Counted from the first letter of the stretch, positions 49,722 to 58,508 are shown. The stretch: 64,000 bases of DNA from BOG-1155 sp050012495 (GCA_050012495.1 JBEKHB010000008.1:22982-86981); one strand, 5' to 3'. Numbers and translations are program-made. Notes: a model not told the origin generated them from the sequence alone.

Positions 49722-51182
49722 ATGGAAGAGCTTTTGCAAAAAAGCATAGCGGAAACGAGGGGTCTTCTGAAGAGCGGGGAGATCACCTCTGTTGAATTGA
49801 CCCGCTTCTATCTGGACAGGATAAAAAAATACGACGGCCTTACCCGGTGCTACATCAGGCTCACAGAAAAGATGGCGCTCGAAAAGGCTGCGGAGGCCGA
49901 CAAAAGGATTCGCGCCCACAGCGACGGCGAGCTTACGGGCATTCCTTTCGGCATGAAGGACATCCTTTGCACCAAAGGGGTCGAGACCACATGCGCTTCC
50001 CAGATCCTTAAGGGTTTCGTTCCGCCCTATGATGCGACGGTTATAAAGAAACTGGACGAGAGCGGCTACATCCACCTTGGCAGGATTAATATGGATGAAT
50101 TTGCCATGGGTTCCTCCACCGAGAATTCCTCTTTTCAGGTCACGAAGAACCCGTGGGACCTGAGCCGTATACCGGGTGGGTCAAGCGGGGGATCCGCGGC
50201 AGCGGTGGTAGCCGGTCTTTGCGCTGCAGCCCTTGGGACCGACACAGGCGGCTCCATCAGACAGCCGGCAGGGCTATGCGGTGCGGTAGGACTGAAGCCC
50301 ACCTACGGGAGGGTGTCGCGGTACGGTCTGGTCGCCTTTGCCTCATCCCTTGACCAGATAGGACCAATTGCGAAAAATGTGGCGGACTGCGCCGTCGTGC
50401 TGAAAGCGATCGCGGGTCACGATCCTATGGATTCCACTTCCATACCGCAGCCGGTTCCCGATTATGCCGGCGCTCTCGGCAAGGAGATCAGGGGCTTAAG
50501 GATCGGTATGCCGAAAGAGTATTTTATCGAAGGCATGGAACAGGAGGTCAAAACAGCGGTTGAGGGGTCGATCAAGACCTTCGAGGGGCTCGGGGCGGCA
50601 ATAGTACCCATCTCCCTGCCCCATACCGAATTTGCGGTCGCCGCCTACTACATCATCTGTACGGCCGAAGCCTCCTCGAATCTCGCCCGGTACGACGGGG
50701 TAAAATATGGTATGCGGGTGGACGGAAAAGACATTATCGACATGTACAAGCAGACACGGTCGCGCGGCTTCGGAAAAGAGGTCAAGAGGCGGATCATCCT
50801 CGGCACGTACGTCCTGTCCTCAGGTTACTACGACGCGTATTACAGGAAGGCCGGCCAGGTGAGAACCCTGATAAGGCGCGATTTCGACAAGGCTTTTGAG
50901 CAGTGCGACGTGATCGTCACACCGGTCTCGCCTACTACCGCCTTTAAGATCGGTGAAAAGACCGAAGACCCGCTCACTATGTATCTGTCGGATATATTCA
51001 CTATCCCGGTCAATCTCGCGGGTCTGCCCGCCATTTCTCTGCCCTGCGGCTTTGACGACAAGGGATTGCCTATCGGCCTGCAGATCATCGGGAAGCCTCT
51101 CGACGAAATGCTTCTCCTGCAAACAGCCTTTCTCCTGGAGACAGAGAAAAAGCTGAAAAAACGCCCCGATATGTTCGCGTGA
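49722..51182 (+). CDS. gatA: Asp-tRNA(Asn)/Glu-tRNA(Gln) amidotransferase subunit A
   Basis: 486 residues of the amidase-signature family. The Ser-cis-Ser-Lys triad is Lys79 (FGMKDILC), Ser154 (GGSSGGS) and Ser178 (TDTGGSIRQPA), the same numbers as in Staphylococcus aureus GatA as I recall. It hydrolyses glutamine and channels ammonia to GatB for Gln-tRNA and Asn-tRNA formation. GGAG lies upstream of the ATG. Confidence 0.97.
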   Translation: MEELLQKSIAETRGLLKSGEITSVELTRFYLDRIKKYDGLTRCYIRLTEKMALEKAAEADKRIRAHSDGELTGIPFGMKDILCTKGVETTCASQILKGFVPPYDATVIKKLDESGYIHLGRINMDEFAMGSSTENSSFQVTKNPWDLSRIPGGSSGGSAAAVVAGLCAAALGTDTGGSIRQPAGLCGAVGLKPTYGRVSRYGLVAFASSLDQIGPIAKNVADCAVVLKAIAGHDPMDSTSIPQPVPDYAGALGKEIRGLRIGMPKEYFIEGMEQEVKTAVEGSIKTFEGLGAAIVPISLPHTEFAVAAYYIICTAEASSNLARYDGVKYGMRVDGKDIIDMYKQTRSRGFGKEVKRRIILGTYVLSSGYYDAYYRKAGQVRTLIRRDFDKAFEQCDVIVTPVSPTTAFKIGEKTEDPLTMYLSDIFTIPVNLAGLPAISLPCGFDDKGLPIGLQIIGKPLDEMLLLQTAFLLETEKKLKKRPDMFA

Positions 51183-51823
51183 CCATGGATACCCTTGACC
51201 CGCAACGCTTTCTCTCCGCTCTTCTGCACATGGGTATCGACCGGTACGTCTCGGGCGGTCAGGAAGAGCCGACCCTCACCGGCCTGAAGGCGAAAGTAGG
51301 CAGGTGCACCCGCTGCGAGTTGAGCCGCAGCCGGAAGTCGGTGGTCTTCGGCGAGGGCAGCGAACGGGCCCGAGTGGTCTTCGTCGGTGAAGCGCCGGGC
51401 GAGGAAGAAGATCGCCAGGGAAGGCCCTTTGTCGGCAGGGCAGGCAAGCTGCTCGACCAGATGATCGAAAGGATAGGCCTCAACCGGAAAGATGTCTTCA
51501 TCTGCAATGTCCTCAAGTGCAGGCCGCCCAATAACCGGGACCCTGAAGCCCGGGAGGTGGAGGTCTGCAAAGGCTATCTTGTTGCGCAGCTTGCGCTGAT
51601 AAAGCCGCGGCTCATCTGCACCCTTGGAAAACACGCCTACAATACACTCATGGGGGTGGACGCGAGGATTACAAAAGTGCGAGGCTTTTTTACCTCGTAT
51701 AAGGGCACGAAGCTCCTGCCCACCTATCACCCCTCCTACCTGCTCAGGAACCAGGGAGCGATAAAAGAGGCGTACGAAGATATGGAAAAGGTGAAGAGCC
51801 TCCTTGCCGAGAGCAGCGCCTAA
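51179..51823 (+). CDS. Family 4 uracil-DNA glycosylase with [4Fe-4S] cluster
   Basis: 214 residues. VVFVGEAPGEEEDRQGRPFVGRAG is the family 4 catalytic/uracil-binding segment, ICNVLKCRPPNNRDPE follows, and LLPTYHPSYLLR is the C-terminal DNA-contact motif. Cys43, Cys46, Cys130 and Cys147 are placed as the iron-sulfur ligands. It removes uracil from DNA. GTG at 51179 overlaps the gatA stop; ATG at 51185 is an alternative start that changes little. Confidence 0.93.
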   Translation: MTMDTLDPQRFLSALLHMGIDRYVSGGQEEPTLTGLKAKVGRCTRCELSRSRKSVVFGEGSERARVVFVGEAPGEEEDRQGRPFVGRAGKLLDQMIERIGLNRKDVFICNVLKCRPPNNRDPEAREVEVCKGYLVAQLALIKPRLICTLGKHAYNTLMGVDARITKVRGFFTSYKGTKLLPTYHPSYLLRNQGAIKEAYEDMEKVKSLLAESSA

Positions 51824-51930
51824 AAGGAAAGTATTGAAAAAGGTTGCGTACGGGAGATAGACTAGCGCAAGGGGCGCGCCCGGGACGCACAAAGAAGCTG
51901 ACGTTTCACGTGTGACAAGGAGAGAAGCGA

Positions 51931-52398
51931 ATGTTCGGTTTCAATAAGAAGAGGCGGGCACGGAGCGTGGAGGAATTTCTCAGGGACCAGGATGCGGAAA
52001 CCCCTTCGGTGCATAGCAGTGCGGCAGACAATGAAACGGGTGCCCCGAAGACGAAGAGGTGGTTTGTCGCGCCGACGATCGTAGCCGGCGGTCTCGTCGT
52101 GCTGCTTTTCGTCGCCTTCGTAAAGATCGACGGTCTTAAATCCGATATCGCTCAGTTGAGGCTTGAGTCGAACAAAGAATCGGTGGAAACCCTCAAAGCA
52201 CAGGTAGCTGCGCTTGGCTCAAAGGTCGAGAACGCGGACGCGGAGGCTGTGCAGCTCAAGGCGAACATAGCCCGGTTGGAAAAAGACCTCGGCGCAATGA
52301 AGCTGATGGACGTGCAGAGGCGGCAGGCAGAGGCTGCTGCAAAGAAAAAGGCCGTCGACAAGAAAAAACCTGTAAAGCCCACCAGACGGAGCATATAA
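51931..52398 (+). CDS. Single-pass membrane protein with coiled coil, unknown function
   Basis: 155 residues. A polar, charged N-terminal 43 residues, one membrane segment (FVAPTIVAGGLVVLLFVAFV, about 45-64), then a heptad coiled coil to about residue 125 and a Lys/Ala-rich basic tail (AAAKKKAVDKKKPVKP). The layout suggests a cytoplasmic N-terminus and a periplasmic coiled coil, as in cell-division or envelope scaffolds. AAGGAGAG precedes the ATG. It converges on spoVG. Confidence 0.7.
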   Translation: MFGFNKKRRARSVEEFLRDQDAETPSVHSSAADNETGAPKTKRWFVAPTIVAGGLVVLLFVAFVKIDGLKSDIAQLRLESNKESVETLKAQVAALGSKVENADAEAVQLKANIARLEKDLGAMKLMDVQRRQAEAAAKKKAVDKKKPVKPTRRSI

Positions 52399-52403
52399 CG
52401 GCC

Positions 52404-52700
52404 TTACTCGTTGGCCGCCCTTCTTACGGGCCGCCCAGGCTCCTGAGCTTTGAGTGCTTCTTCATAGGCTTCAAGCACTTTTGCCTCTATCTTCCGCCTT
52501 GTCTCATAGTTCAAGGGATGGGCTAAATCTCTGTAGGTGCCGTCCTTCATTTTTTTGCTCGGCATTGCGACAACGGTCTTCCCGCCCATCTCGATCACTT
52601 TGAGATCTCTCACGATAAAGGCTCCGTCAAGCACGATGGACGCGTAGGCCCTTACATGCTCTTCACCGGTCAGGTAGATACGGACTTCGGTAATCTCCAT
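52404..52700 (-). CDS. spoVG: SpoVG family RNA/DNA-binding regulator
   Basis: 98 residues, typical length. MEITEVRIYLTGEEHVRAYAS, DGAFIVRDLKVIEM and VAMPSKKMKDGTYRDLAHPL are diagnostic for SpoVG. The start at 52700 fits the family N-terminus; a start at 52709 is possible. SpoVG proteins bind nucleic acids and are widespread in non-sporulating deltaproteobacteria. Confidence 0.95.
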   Translation of the reverse strand: MEITEVRIYLTGEEHVRAYASIVLDGAFIVRDLKVIEMGGKTVVAMPSKKMKDGTYRDLAHPLNYETRRKIEAKVLEAYEEALKAQEPGRPVRRAANE

Positions 52701-53084
52701 TTCCCTCATGCCCCCCTGCCATATAGGTATTCGATAGGATAGACGCCTTGCCGTTTCCAATGGACCCTTTCTCCGACCGTAAACAGCACGAGCGTATGAA
52801 AACTTTCCACTCAGTGTAAGTTTTTCAGACGCCTTAAGATCACGCCCCGGCTGCCGCCGCTTGTCCGCTTTTTCCTTATTTTCCGAGGTCTCGCGGCCAA
52901 AAGCCGATGGCCGTCAAACCCTCTTGCAACGATCTTACGCAGGACATATTGCAGGTTCCATACCCTGTTGTTTGTTTCCCGGAGCCGGCAATTCCACTTC
53001 CCCTCGCTGCCCTGCTCTTGCGACGCTGCCGCTCTTTTCCGCGCGTTTGACAGGTCGCCTTTGTCATGGTACTATAGCGGTCGC
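52701..53084. other. Intergenic, nothing recognised
   Basis: About 380 bases between the divergent spoVG and TraB-like genes. Some frames are open across part of it but none has a ribosome site or family features; no clear promoter could be fixed. Confidence 0.5.
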
Positions 53085-53762
53085 ATGAAGGAGCCATACG
53101 ACAGGCAGAAGGACGTTTTTGTCATGCTCGGCGTAATCCACGGGGACAGGGATGGCAGGGCCCTCCTGGACAAGTGGCTGGAATCTGCCGGACCCGATAT
53201 GGTTACCCTTGAATTCTCGCATTACGGACTCAATTTCAGGCGGGCGAGGGGCGGTGATCTCAGACAAAAGGCGGGCGAAGCAATAGATGAATTACGGGCA
53301 GAAGGCTTACGCATCGAGGAGGATGCCATCGACGCCCTCTTTTCCTACATTGACTTTCCGTTGGAATTCACAGCCGCGTCCGACTACTGCGACAGGCGCG
53401 GTGCGCGCCTTTTTCTCGTCGATATGGACCGGTTCTCCTCGGTAAACCTCAGCCGGATGGATGAGTTGATTGCAAAGGAAAACCTGCGGATCCTCCTGCG
53501 GTCCGATCAGTGCAAGGGGGGTCGCCAAAAGGCGATGGCGCGACTCTTTTTAGAGAAGGGCATAAAGGCTTTTCCCTATACCGGAGAAATGCATCTGCGG
53601 GATCGGCATATGAGCGCGAGGATCGGGCATCTGATGGGGCGTCACGCCCCATCGCGGTTGGTCCACATCTGCGGGTGGCAGCACCTTTGCGATCCCTTCG
53701 GTCTTTACAGCGCCCTTTACCCGAAAAAGGCATTCATTTATGATAAAGCTCTTTGTGTTTGA
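53085..53762 (+). CDS. TraB/ChaN/EreA-superfamily-like protein
   Basis: 225 residues from the ATG at 53085 (ATG at 53124 is a second possibility). The pattern VIHGDRDGRALLD, GPDMVTLEFSHYG, EFTAASDYCDRRGARLFLVDMD and the late VHICGWQHLCDPFGLY matches the TIKI/TraB/EreA/ChaN superfamily, where the early and late His and the central Glu/Asp form a metal site. Function within the superfamily varies (pheromone shutdown, esterase, haem protein). Its last 25 bases are almost identical to the start of the HAD gene downstream. Confidence 0.65.
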   Translation: MKEPYDRQKDVFVMLGVIHGDRDGRALLDKWLESAGPDMVTLEFSHYGLNFRRARGGDLRQKAGEAIDELRAEGLRIEEDAIDALFSYIDFPLEFTAASDYCDRRGARLFLVDMDRFSSVNLSRMDELIAKENLRILLRSDQCKGGRQKAMARLFLEKGIKAFPYTGEMHLRDRHMSARIGHLMGRHAPSRLVHICGWQHLCDPFGLYSALYPKKAFIYDKALCV

Positions 53763-53804
53763 GCATTATTGGGGCTCAGCGCCCCCTCCACCGGCGGAGC
53801 CACG
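53762..53804. repeat. Two-hairpin repeat element, inverted third copy
   Basis: Read on the minus strand it gives GTGGCTCCGCCGGTGGAGG, GGGCGCTGAGCCCC and AATAATGCT, matching 13740-13796 and 15347-15404. Contains GGGGC-N5-GCCCC and CTCC-N6-GGAG inverted repeats. Confidence 0.75.
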
Positions 53805-53817
53805 ACCCGCTTCGCAC

Positions 53818-53859
53818 AGGCGGGGTACCCAGCTCCATATTGCTTTGCTGGGTCGCACC
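53818..53859. repeat. Second dispersed hairpin repeat, copy 1
   Basis: 42 bases that recur inverted at 55446-55487 with one mismatch. The core is ACCCAGC-N13-GCTGGGT, a 7-base inverted repeat. Confidence 0.8.
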
Positions 53860-53936
53860 TGGCCTCCCCCCTCAGCTCGCTTCGCTCGATTATTGCCTCC
53901 CCCCTCATAAAAGGGAAGGAGCATTGCACATCTATT

Positions 53937-54554
53937 ATGATAAAGCTCTTCGTGTTTGATTTAGGGAACGTGATTCTCCCGTTTGACAACCGGCAGATCG
54001 CTGAAAAACTGTACGCCCGGTCGGAAGCAAAGGCCCTTTGCTCCTCTGCCGACATTTTCCGGTATCTTTTTGATCTTTGCAGCGGTGCCGTCAACCCTTA
54101 TGAAGAGGGACTCTCTTCGTCTTTAGAGTTTTTTCTGGATGTGCGAGACCGCTACAAACTGGCGCTGGATTTCGAAGAGTTTAAGGATATATGGAACAAT
54201 ATCTTCCAGGATAACCTTGAGGTAAACGAAATAATCGTCTACCTCAAGGCGAAGGGTATCCCCCTGTTCCTTCTCAGTAATACGAATGAGCTTCATTTCA
54301 CACACGTTATAGCACGTTATCCTATTATTCACCTCATGGACGAGTGGATACTCTCTTTCGAGGTAGGCGCGAAAAAGCCGAAAAGGCGCATATACGACGC
54401 CATATTCGAGAAGCTGGACGTGAAAAAGGACGAGGTCTTCTATATCGACGACACGGAGGAGTACGTGGAGTACGCCAGAAGCATGGGTATAAGGGGGCTC
54501 GTCTTCAGAGAGACGGCCGATCTGTGGAAAGCGATAGAGGTCAATCGTCTGTGA
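53937..54554 (+). CDS. HAD-superfamily hydrolase (subfamily IA)
   Basis: 205 residues. Motif I FVFDLGNVI carries the nucleophile Asp and, unusually for phosphatases, Gly-Asn after it as in YihX/haloacid-dehalogenase-like proteins; LLSNTNELH is motif II, KKPKRRIYDA motif III with the Lys, and FYIDDTEEYVEYA motif IV. Probably a sugar-phosphate phosphatase. The ATG at 53937 lies in the duplicated 25-base segment; GGAAGGAG is about 17 bases away, further than usual. It overlaps lgt by 4 bases. Confidence 0.88.
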   Translation: MIKLFVFDLGNVILPFDNRQIAEKLYARSEAKALCSSADIFRYLFDLCSGAVNPYEEGLSSSLEFFLDVRDRYKLALDFEEFKDIWNNIFQDNLEVNEIIVYLKAKGIPLFLLSNTNELHFTHVIARYPIIHLMDEWILSFEVGAKKPKRRIYDAIFEKLDVKKDEVFYIDDTEEYVEYARSMGIRGLVFRETADLWKAIEVNRL

Positions 54555-55342
54555 TACCCTATCCGCATATCGCTCCGGAAATATTCAGGATAGGTCCTTT
54601 TGCCGTCCGTTGGTACGGCATGATGTATGTCCTGGGCTTCGGCTCGTCCTATTTTCTCGTGCTTTATCAGCTCAAGAACTCCAAAAATTGTATAACCAAG
54701 GCGCAGATCGACGATATCTACTTCTATCTGGTCCTGGGGTTGCTCGCCGGCGCCCGTCTGGGCTATGTGCTCTTTTACAACCTCGCCTTCTACCAGGCCC
54801 ACCCCCTAGAGGTATTTGTGCTGTGGCACGGCGGCATGTCCTTCCATGGCGGGGCCCTCGGCACCTTCGTGATGGGGTACTGGGCCATGAAACGGCGGGG
54901 TCTTTCCTTCCTGCCAATGGCGGACCTCATCATCCCTGGCGCTCCAATCGGGATATTTTTCGGCAGGATGGGGAATTTTATCAACGGTGAGCTTTACGGA
55001 AAACCGGCACACGTGCCTTGGGCCATGGTTTTCCCCGATGGGGGGAACGTGGGAAGGCACCCTTCCCAACTCTACGAGGCTCTGCTGGAAGGGCTTCTTC
55101 TTTTCGTCATTTTGTGGATTTATCGGAACAGGAAGAAACGAGACGGGGATGTTTTTGCGGTCTTTCTCATATGCTACGCCCTCTCCCGCATCTTCTGCGA
55201 ATTCTTCAGGGAGCCCGATCCGCAGGTAGGCTACATCCTCGGCGTCTTTAGCATGGGGCAGTTGTTGAGCGTGGCCATGCTCGTCGTCGGGCTTATGCTC
55301 AAGTTTGTTTTTTTGCCACGGTATGACCGCGGCCGGCCCTGA
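54551..55342 (+). CDS. lgt: Prolipoprotein diacylglyceryl transferase
   Basis: 263 residues with several membrane segments. IGPFAVRWYGMMYVLGF at the N-terminus, HGGMSFHGGALG, FFGRMGNFINGELYG (with the essential Arg and Asn) and HPSQLYEALLEG are the Lgt signatures. It adds the diacylglyceryl group to the lipobox Cys of lipoproteins such as the one encoded at 38015-38179. GTG start overlapping the HAD stop. A hairpin follows at the stop codon. Confidence 0.96.
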   Translation: MIPYPHIAPEIFRIGPFAVRWYGMMYVLGFGSSYFLVLYQLKNSKNCITKAQIDDIYFYLVLGLLAGARLGYVLFYNLAFYQAHPLEVFVLWHGGMSFHGGALGTFVMGYWAMKRRGLSFLPMADLIIPGAPIGIFFGRMGNFINGELYGKPAHVPWAMVFPDGGNVGRHPSQLYEALLEGLLLFVILWIYRNRKKRDGDVFAVFLICYALSRIFCEFFREPDPQVGYILGVFSMGQLLSVAMLVVGLMLKFVFLPRYDRGRP

Positions 55343-55364
55343 CGATTGCTGGTAGGGCCGGCCG
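55330..55364 (+). terminator. Hairpin at the lgt stop codon
   Basis: CGGCCGGCCCT (55330-55340) pairs perfectly over 11 bases with AGGGCCGGCCG (55354-55364), loop 13 bases, followed by GGTTAATTT. Strong stem, weak T-run. Confidence 0.6.
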
Positions 55365-55421
55365 GGTTAATTTCGCGCCATGCACCTGTATCTCGGGGCC
55401 GCAACATCCTCACGTTTGCCA

Positions 55422-55487
55422 CCCAGCCAAGGCAATATGGAGGCTGGTGCGACCCAGCAAAGCAATATGGAGCTGGGTGCCCCGCCT
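55422..55487. repeat. Second dispersed hairpin repeat, copy 2 (tandem, inverted)
   Basis: Two imperfect units, ACCCAGCCAAGGCAATATGG... (from 55421) and GACCCAGCAAAGCAATATGG... (from 55451); the stretch 55446-55487 is the reverse complement of 53818-53859 with one mismatch. The surrounding 55365-56007 gap has no recognisable gene. Confidence 0.75.
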
Positions 55488-55887
55488 ATGGCCCATGTAC
55501 GCTCCGGCGAGCGGCCCCTCCCATGTTGCAAAATCCAGGTCGGTTTGCCGGGTACCCCCGAAGAACCACTTGGCGCAAGAAGGAACCAGAAGGGACGGGG
55601 GTGGTACTATCATCGAAATTCCCTCCGGCCGGAAAAGAACCTTATTTAGTACACCTGCCAAACAAATACCCCTGCCCTATCAGCGAGATACTGCATTACG
55701 ACTAGAAAGCAACAAACCGATGCCCTCTGCAATTCTGTCAAACGAAAATGGGCCTGGGTGTGGAGTACAGGAAATACCTTAGCTTATCGAAGATAGCCGA
55801 GGAATCGCTACTCTTCTCATCAAAAACACCGACTAGAGAAAAAACATACAATTGGGGGAAAGCGAGAGTGAAGAAAATGCTGAAAAG

Positions 55888-55915
55888 TGGGGGAGGGAGT
55901 AGGATTCGAACCTAT
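55888..55915 (-). other. tRNA-Ser-like 3'-end fragment
   Basis: On the minus strand: T-arm ATAGG, loop TTCGAAT, CCTAC; acceptor strand TCCCTCC; discriminator C; CCA. As at 32342-32369, no anticodon arm or 5' acceptor strand is found, so it is a fragment, possibly an attachment-site remnant. Confidence 0.45.
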
Positions 55916-56007
55916 TTCCCTCCCTTACTGATGCGGAGATACGGCTATGAAGGCACAGACTATGCCGTGAGCTGATGGGCAGACTTCGAGCTCGCTTTCG
56001 TCTGAAG

Positions 56008-56769
56008 TTACTTCTCTTTCTTTCTCTCCATAAATTTTTTCTTATAGGCCATGGCTTCATCTGTTCCCCAGTAAAGGCGTACGGCTGCGGCCGACAAGGT
56101 CTCGAATCCGAATACATGATCCGTATCCGAATTAAATGCTGCCTTTAAGAATTTTATGGCAGTGGGACTCATTTCCTTGATCTCGCTGCACCACTTTTCT
56201 GTCTCACTATCCAATTCCGACAAAGGAACAATCTTGTTGATTAGTCCCATCTCCAACGCTTCCTGAGCGTTGTACGTCCTGCACAAAAACCAAATTTCCC
56301 TCGCCTTTTTCTCTCCCACGACCCTTGCGAGATATGCGGCCCCGAAACCAGCGTCGAAGCTCCCAACCCTAGGGCCGGCCTGTCCGAACCTCGCGGTATC
56401 TGCCGCTATAGAAAGATCGCAAATGACGTGAAGTATGTGGCCTCCCCCAATGGCCCACCCATTCACGGCAGCGATCACCGGTTTGGAAATTGATCTGATC
56501 ATGTGGTGTACCCTTGTGTGCCAGTAATCCATCTCCCTGTCGTAGCCCCCCTCTTTAGACTCCCCCTGATCTCCTCCGGTGCAGAAGGCTTTATCACCAG
56601 CCCCTCTCAACACAACTACACGCACATTTTTATCCAGCTCCGCGTTTTCTAAGGCAAGACATAATTCCTTTAGCGTATTTGTTGTGAAAGCATTGTACTG
56701 TTTGGGCCTATTGAATATGATCCAGACCGAGCCATCACGTGTCTCATACACTATATCTTTGAATTCCAT
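56008..56769 (-). CDS. Crotonase-family hydrolase/synthase, MenB/BadI type
   Basis: 253 residues. The subgroup is shown by FCTGGDQGESKEGGYD, AVNGWAIGGGHILHVICDLSIAA, GPRVGSFDAGFGAAYLARVVG and EKKAREIWFLCRTYNA. This subgroup contains 1,4-dihydroxy-2-naphthoyl-CoA synthase (MenB) and 2-ketocyclohexanecarboxyl-CoA hydrolase (BadI), which open or close a ring beta to a CoA ester. GSFD is as in MenB, while the lack of other men genes and the carboxylase and ligase genes upstream favour a catabolic beta-keto-acyl-CoA ring hydrolase. ATG start; it follows the ligase gene by 42 bases. Confidence 0.85.
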   Translation of the reverse strand: MEFKDIVYETRDGSVWIIFNRPKQYNAFTTNTLKELCLALENAELDKNVRVVVLRGAGDKAFCTGGDQGESKEGGYDREMDYWHTRVHHMIRSISKPVIAAVNGWAIGGGHILHVICDLSIAADTARFGQAGPRVGSFDAGFGAAYLARVVGEKKAREIWFLCRTYNAQEALEMGLINKIVPLSELDSETEKWCSEIKEMSPTAIKFLKAAFNSDTDHVFGFETLSAAAVRLYWGTDEAMAYKKKFMERKKEK

Positions 56770-56811
56770 TCCTTATCCCTCCGACTCTTCCTGGTAGCAG
56801 GTGTATCTCCG

Positions 56812-58503
56812 TCAAGCAACATCGCTTAACCTCAAGTCTTTTACGGCCTTTTCCCTCAGTTTGAACTTCTGTACTTTGCCTTGCGGGTTTAGAGGAAACT
56901 CTTCTACGAAGAACACGTAACGGGGCACCTTTATGTCCGCAATATTGCCCCTGCAAAAGGCGACAATCTCCTCAGCGGTGGTTGTTTCCCCCTTCTTCAG
57001 CCTGACAAACGCCGCCGCCACATCCCCCAATCTCTTGTCGGGCACACCCACAACGGCCACGCTTCCGACTTTCGGGTGCTTCAGCAAGTAGTTTTCGATT
57101 TCGGGCGGGGAGACGTTGAAACCACCTACGGTAAACATCTCTTTCACCCTTCCCGTAAGGTAGAGATAACCATCTGCATCCAATTTTCCCAGGTCTCCGC
57201 TGTGCAGCCACCCATCCTTAATGGTTTCTGCCGTAAGGTCAGGCTTCTTATAATAGCCCTTCATGTGCTGGCTGCCCGGAAATACTTCCCTCGTGCAGAT
57301 CTCCCCTTCTACTCCTGGTGGCACCGCTTCTCCTGTCTTCGGATCGAGGATGGCAAGCTCGCAGTGGGGCATCGGCAAGCCTACCGATTTCTCCACGTGC
57401 TCGGGCGTGTCACCGTAAGGCACCCACGTGCTGAGCCCGGATGCTTCCGACAGACCGTAGATGTTCATAAGATAAAGACCCAGCTTATCCTTGGCCATTT
57501 GAATCAATGTCTGCGGAACCACGGCACCTGCGGCCGTTATCCTTTTTAGTGATCTCAGGTTATACTGGTCGAAATGTGGATGATTCACTATATCAAGGAG
57601 CATGGTGGGCACGAATATGCAATTCGTTATTTGTTCTCGCTGTATTATTTCCATCGTTTCTTCAGGATCGAACCTACTTGGCGCAACCACAAGGGTTCCA
57701 CCCGAAAGGAGCGGAAGCGTATGGTTCCACAAGCCGATATTGCCGAAAAGAGGCATAAGGTTCAGATACCTGCTCTCAGCCGTCAAATCGTAGAGTTTAC
57801 TCGATATTGCGCAATAGGCTACGTTACAACTGCTGGGCGTGACGTTGCCTTTGGGGAAGCCCGTCGTGCCGGAGGTGTAGATTATGTGGATTATATCGTG
57901 GGGCCCGACCGTGGCGCTCAGATCCCCATCCTTCACCTTCTGGCCTACCTCAATAATTTCGGCTATCGAATAGAAAAGAGGCAGCTCCTGCTCGTCCGCA
58001 AGCACAACCTTTTTCAGAGCTGGAAAATCGGGAGATGCTATCTCCCCCTTTCCCTTTTTCGCCTTTAGTTCGGGCATGAGTGCAAAAAGGATTTCGAGGG
58101 CCTCTATTTTGCCAGCTAGGTTCCGTTCCATGACAAGCACTTCAGTATCGCTCTGCCCGAGAACGTATTTCATCTCCTCCGCTCTGTACCGGGTATGGAA
58201 AGGAACCATTATGGTGCCGAGTTTGTATAGTGCCAAACGGGTGAAAACCCATTCAGGCCTGTTGGTCATCCAGAGACCGACGTGCGTGCCCTTCCTGACT
58301 CCGAGCGCGTAAAGGCCTTTGGCAATCTGGTCCACTTTCTTCTTGTACTCGCCATAAGAGAAACGCGCCTTTGATTCCACAAAAACAAGTGCCTCTTTAG
58401 AAGCAAATTTGTCCGCCGTTTCTTCAAATATGTCGACCCACGTTTTGGTAAGCGCCAACTCCTTCCACCTGTCGCTAACCTCCAGCCTGTTTTTGGGATT
58501 CAT
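56812..58503 (-). CDS. AMP-forming acyl-CoA ligase
   Basis: 563 residues of the long fatty-acyl/aryl-CoA synthetase type. ATP loop YTSGTTGFPKGN (about 190), IYGLSEASG, GWLHSGDLGKLDADGYLYLTGR and the C-terminal catalytic Lys region NPQGKVQKFKLRE. Start at 58503 because AAAGGAGGTGAG lies directly upstream; the open frame continues upstream into the neighbouring gene. It sits 5 bases after the carboxylase-like gene, so its substrate may be that enzyme's beta-keto acid product. Confidence 0.92.
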   Translation of the reverse strand: MNPKNRLEVSDRWKELALTKTWVDIFEETADKFASKEALVFVESKARFSYGEYKKKVDQIAKGLYALGVRKGTHVGLWMTNRPEWVFTRLALYKLGTIMVPFHTRYRAEEMKYVLGQSDTEVLVMERNLAGKIEALEILFALMPELKAKKGKGEIASPDFPALKKVVLADEQELPLFYSIAEIIEVGQKVKDGDLSATVGPHDIIHIIYTSGTTGFPKGNVTPSSCNVAYCAISSKLYDLTAESRYLNLMPLFGNIGLWNHTLPLLSGGTLVVAPSRFDPEETMEIIQREQITNCIFVPTMLLDIVNHPHFDQYNLRSLKRITAAGAVVPQTLIQMAKDKLGLYLMNIYGLSEASGLSTWVPYGDTPEHVEKSVGLPMPHCELAILDPKTGEAVPPGVEGEICTREVFPGSQHMKGYYKKPDLTAETIKDGWLHSGDLGKLDADGYLYLTGRVKEMFTVGGFNVSPPEIENYLLKHPKVGSVAVVGVPDKRLGDVAAAFVRLKKGETTTAEEIVAFCRGNIADIKVPRYVFFVEEFPLNPQGKVQKFKLREKAVKDLRLSDVA

Positions 58504-58508
58504 GCTGC

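Larger units (their letters stand above)
53738..53959. repeat. 25-base gene-end duplication flanking repeat elements
   Basis: 53738-53762, the end of the TraB-like gene, and 53935-53959, the start of the HAD gene, are the same 25 bases with one mismatch (ATGATAAAGCTCTT.GTGTTTGA). Between them lie the two-hairpin element (53762-53804), a second hairpin repeat (53818-53859), and a 13-base direct repeat GCCTCCCCCCTCA. The same layout, element between copies of a gene end, is seen at 13659-13840. Confidence 0.8.

Noticed and set aside
55888..55980. A complete minus-strand tRNA gene
   Set aside because: T-arm and acceptor 3' strand are good, but no D-arm, anticodon arm or 5' acceptor strand can be formed from the adjacent bases.
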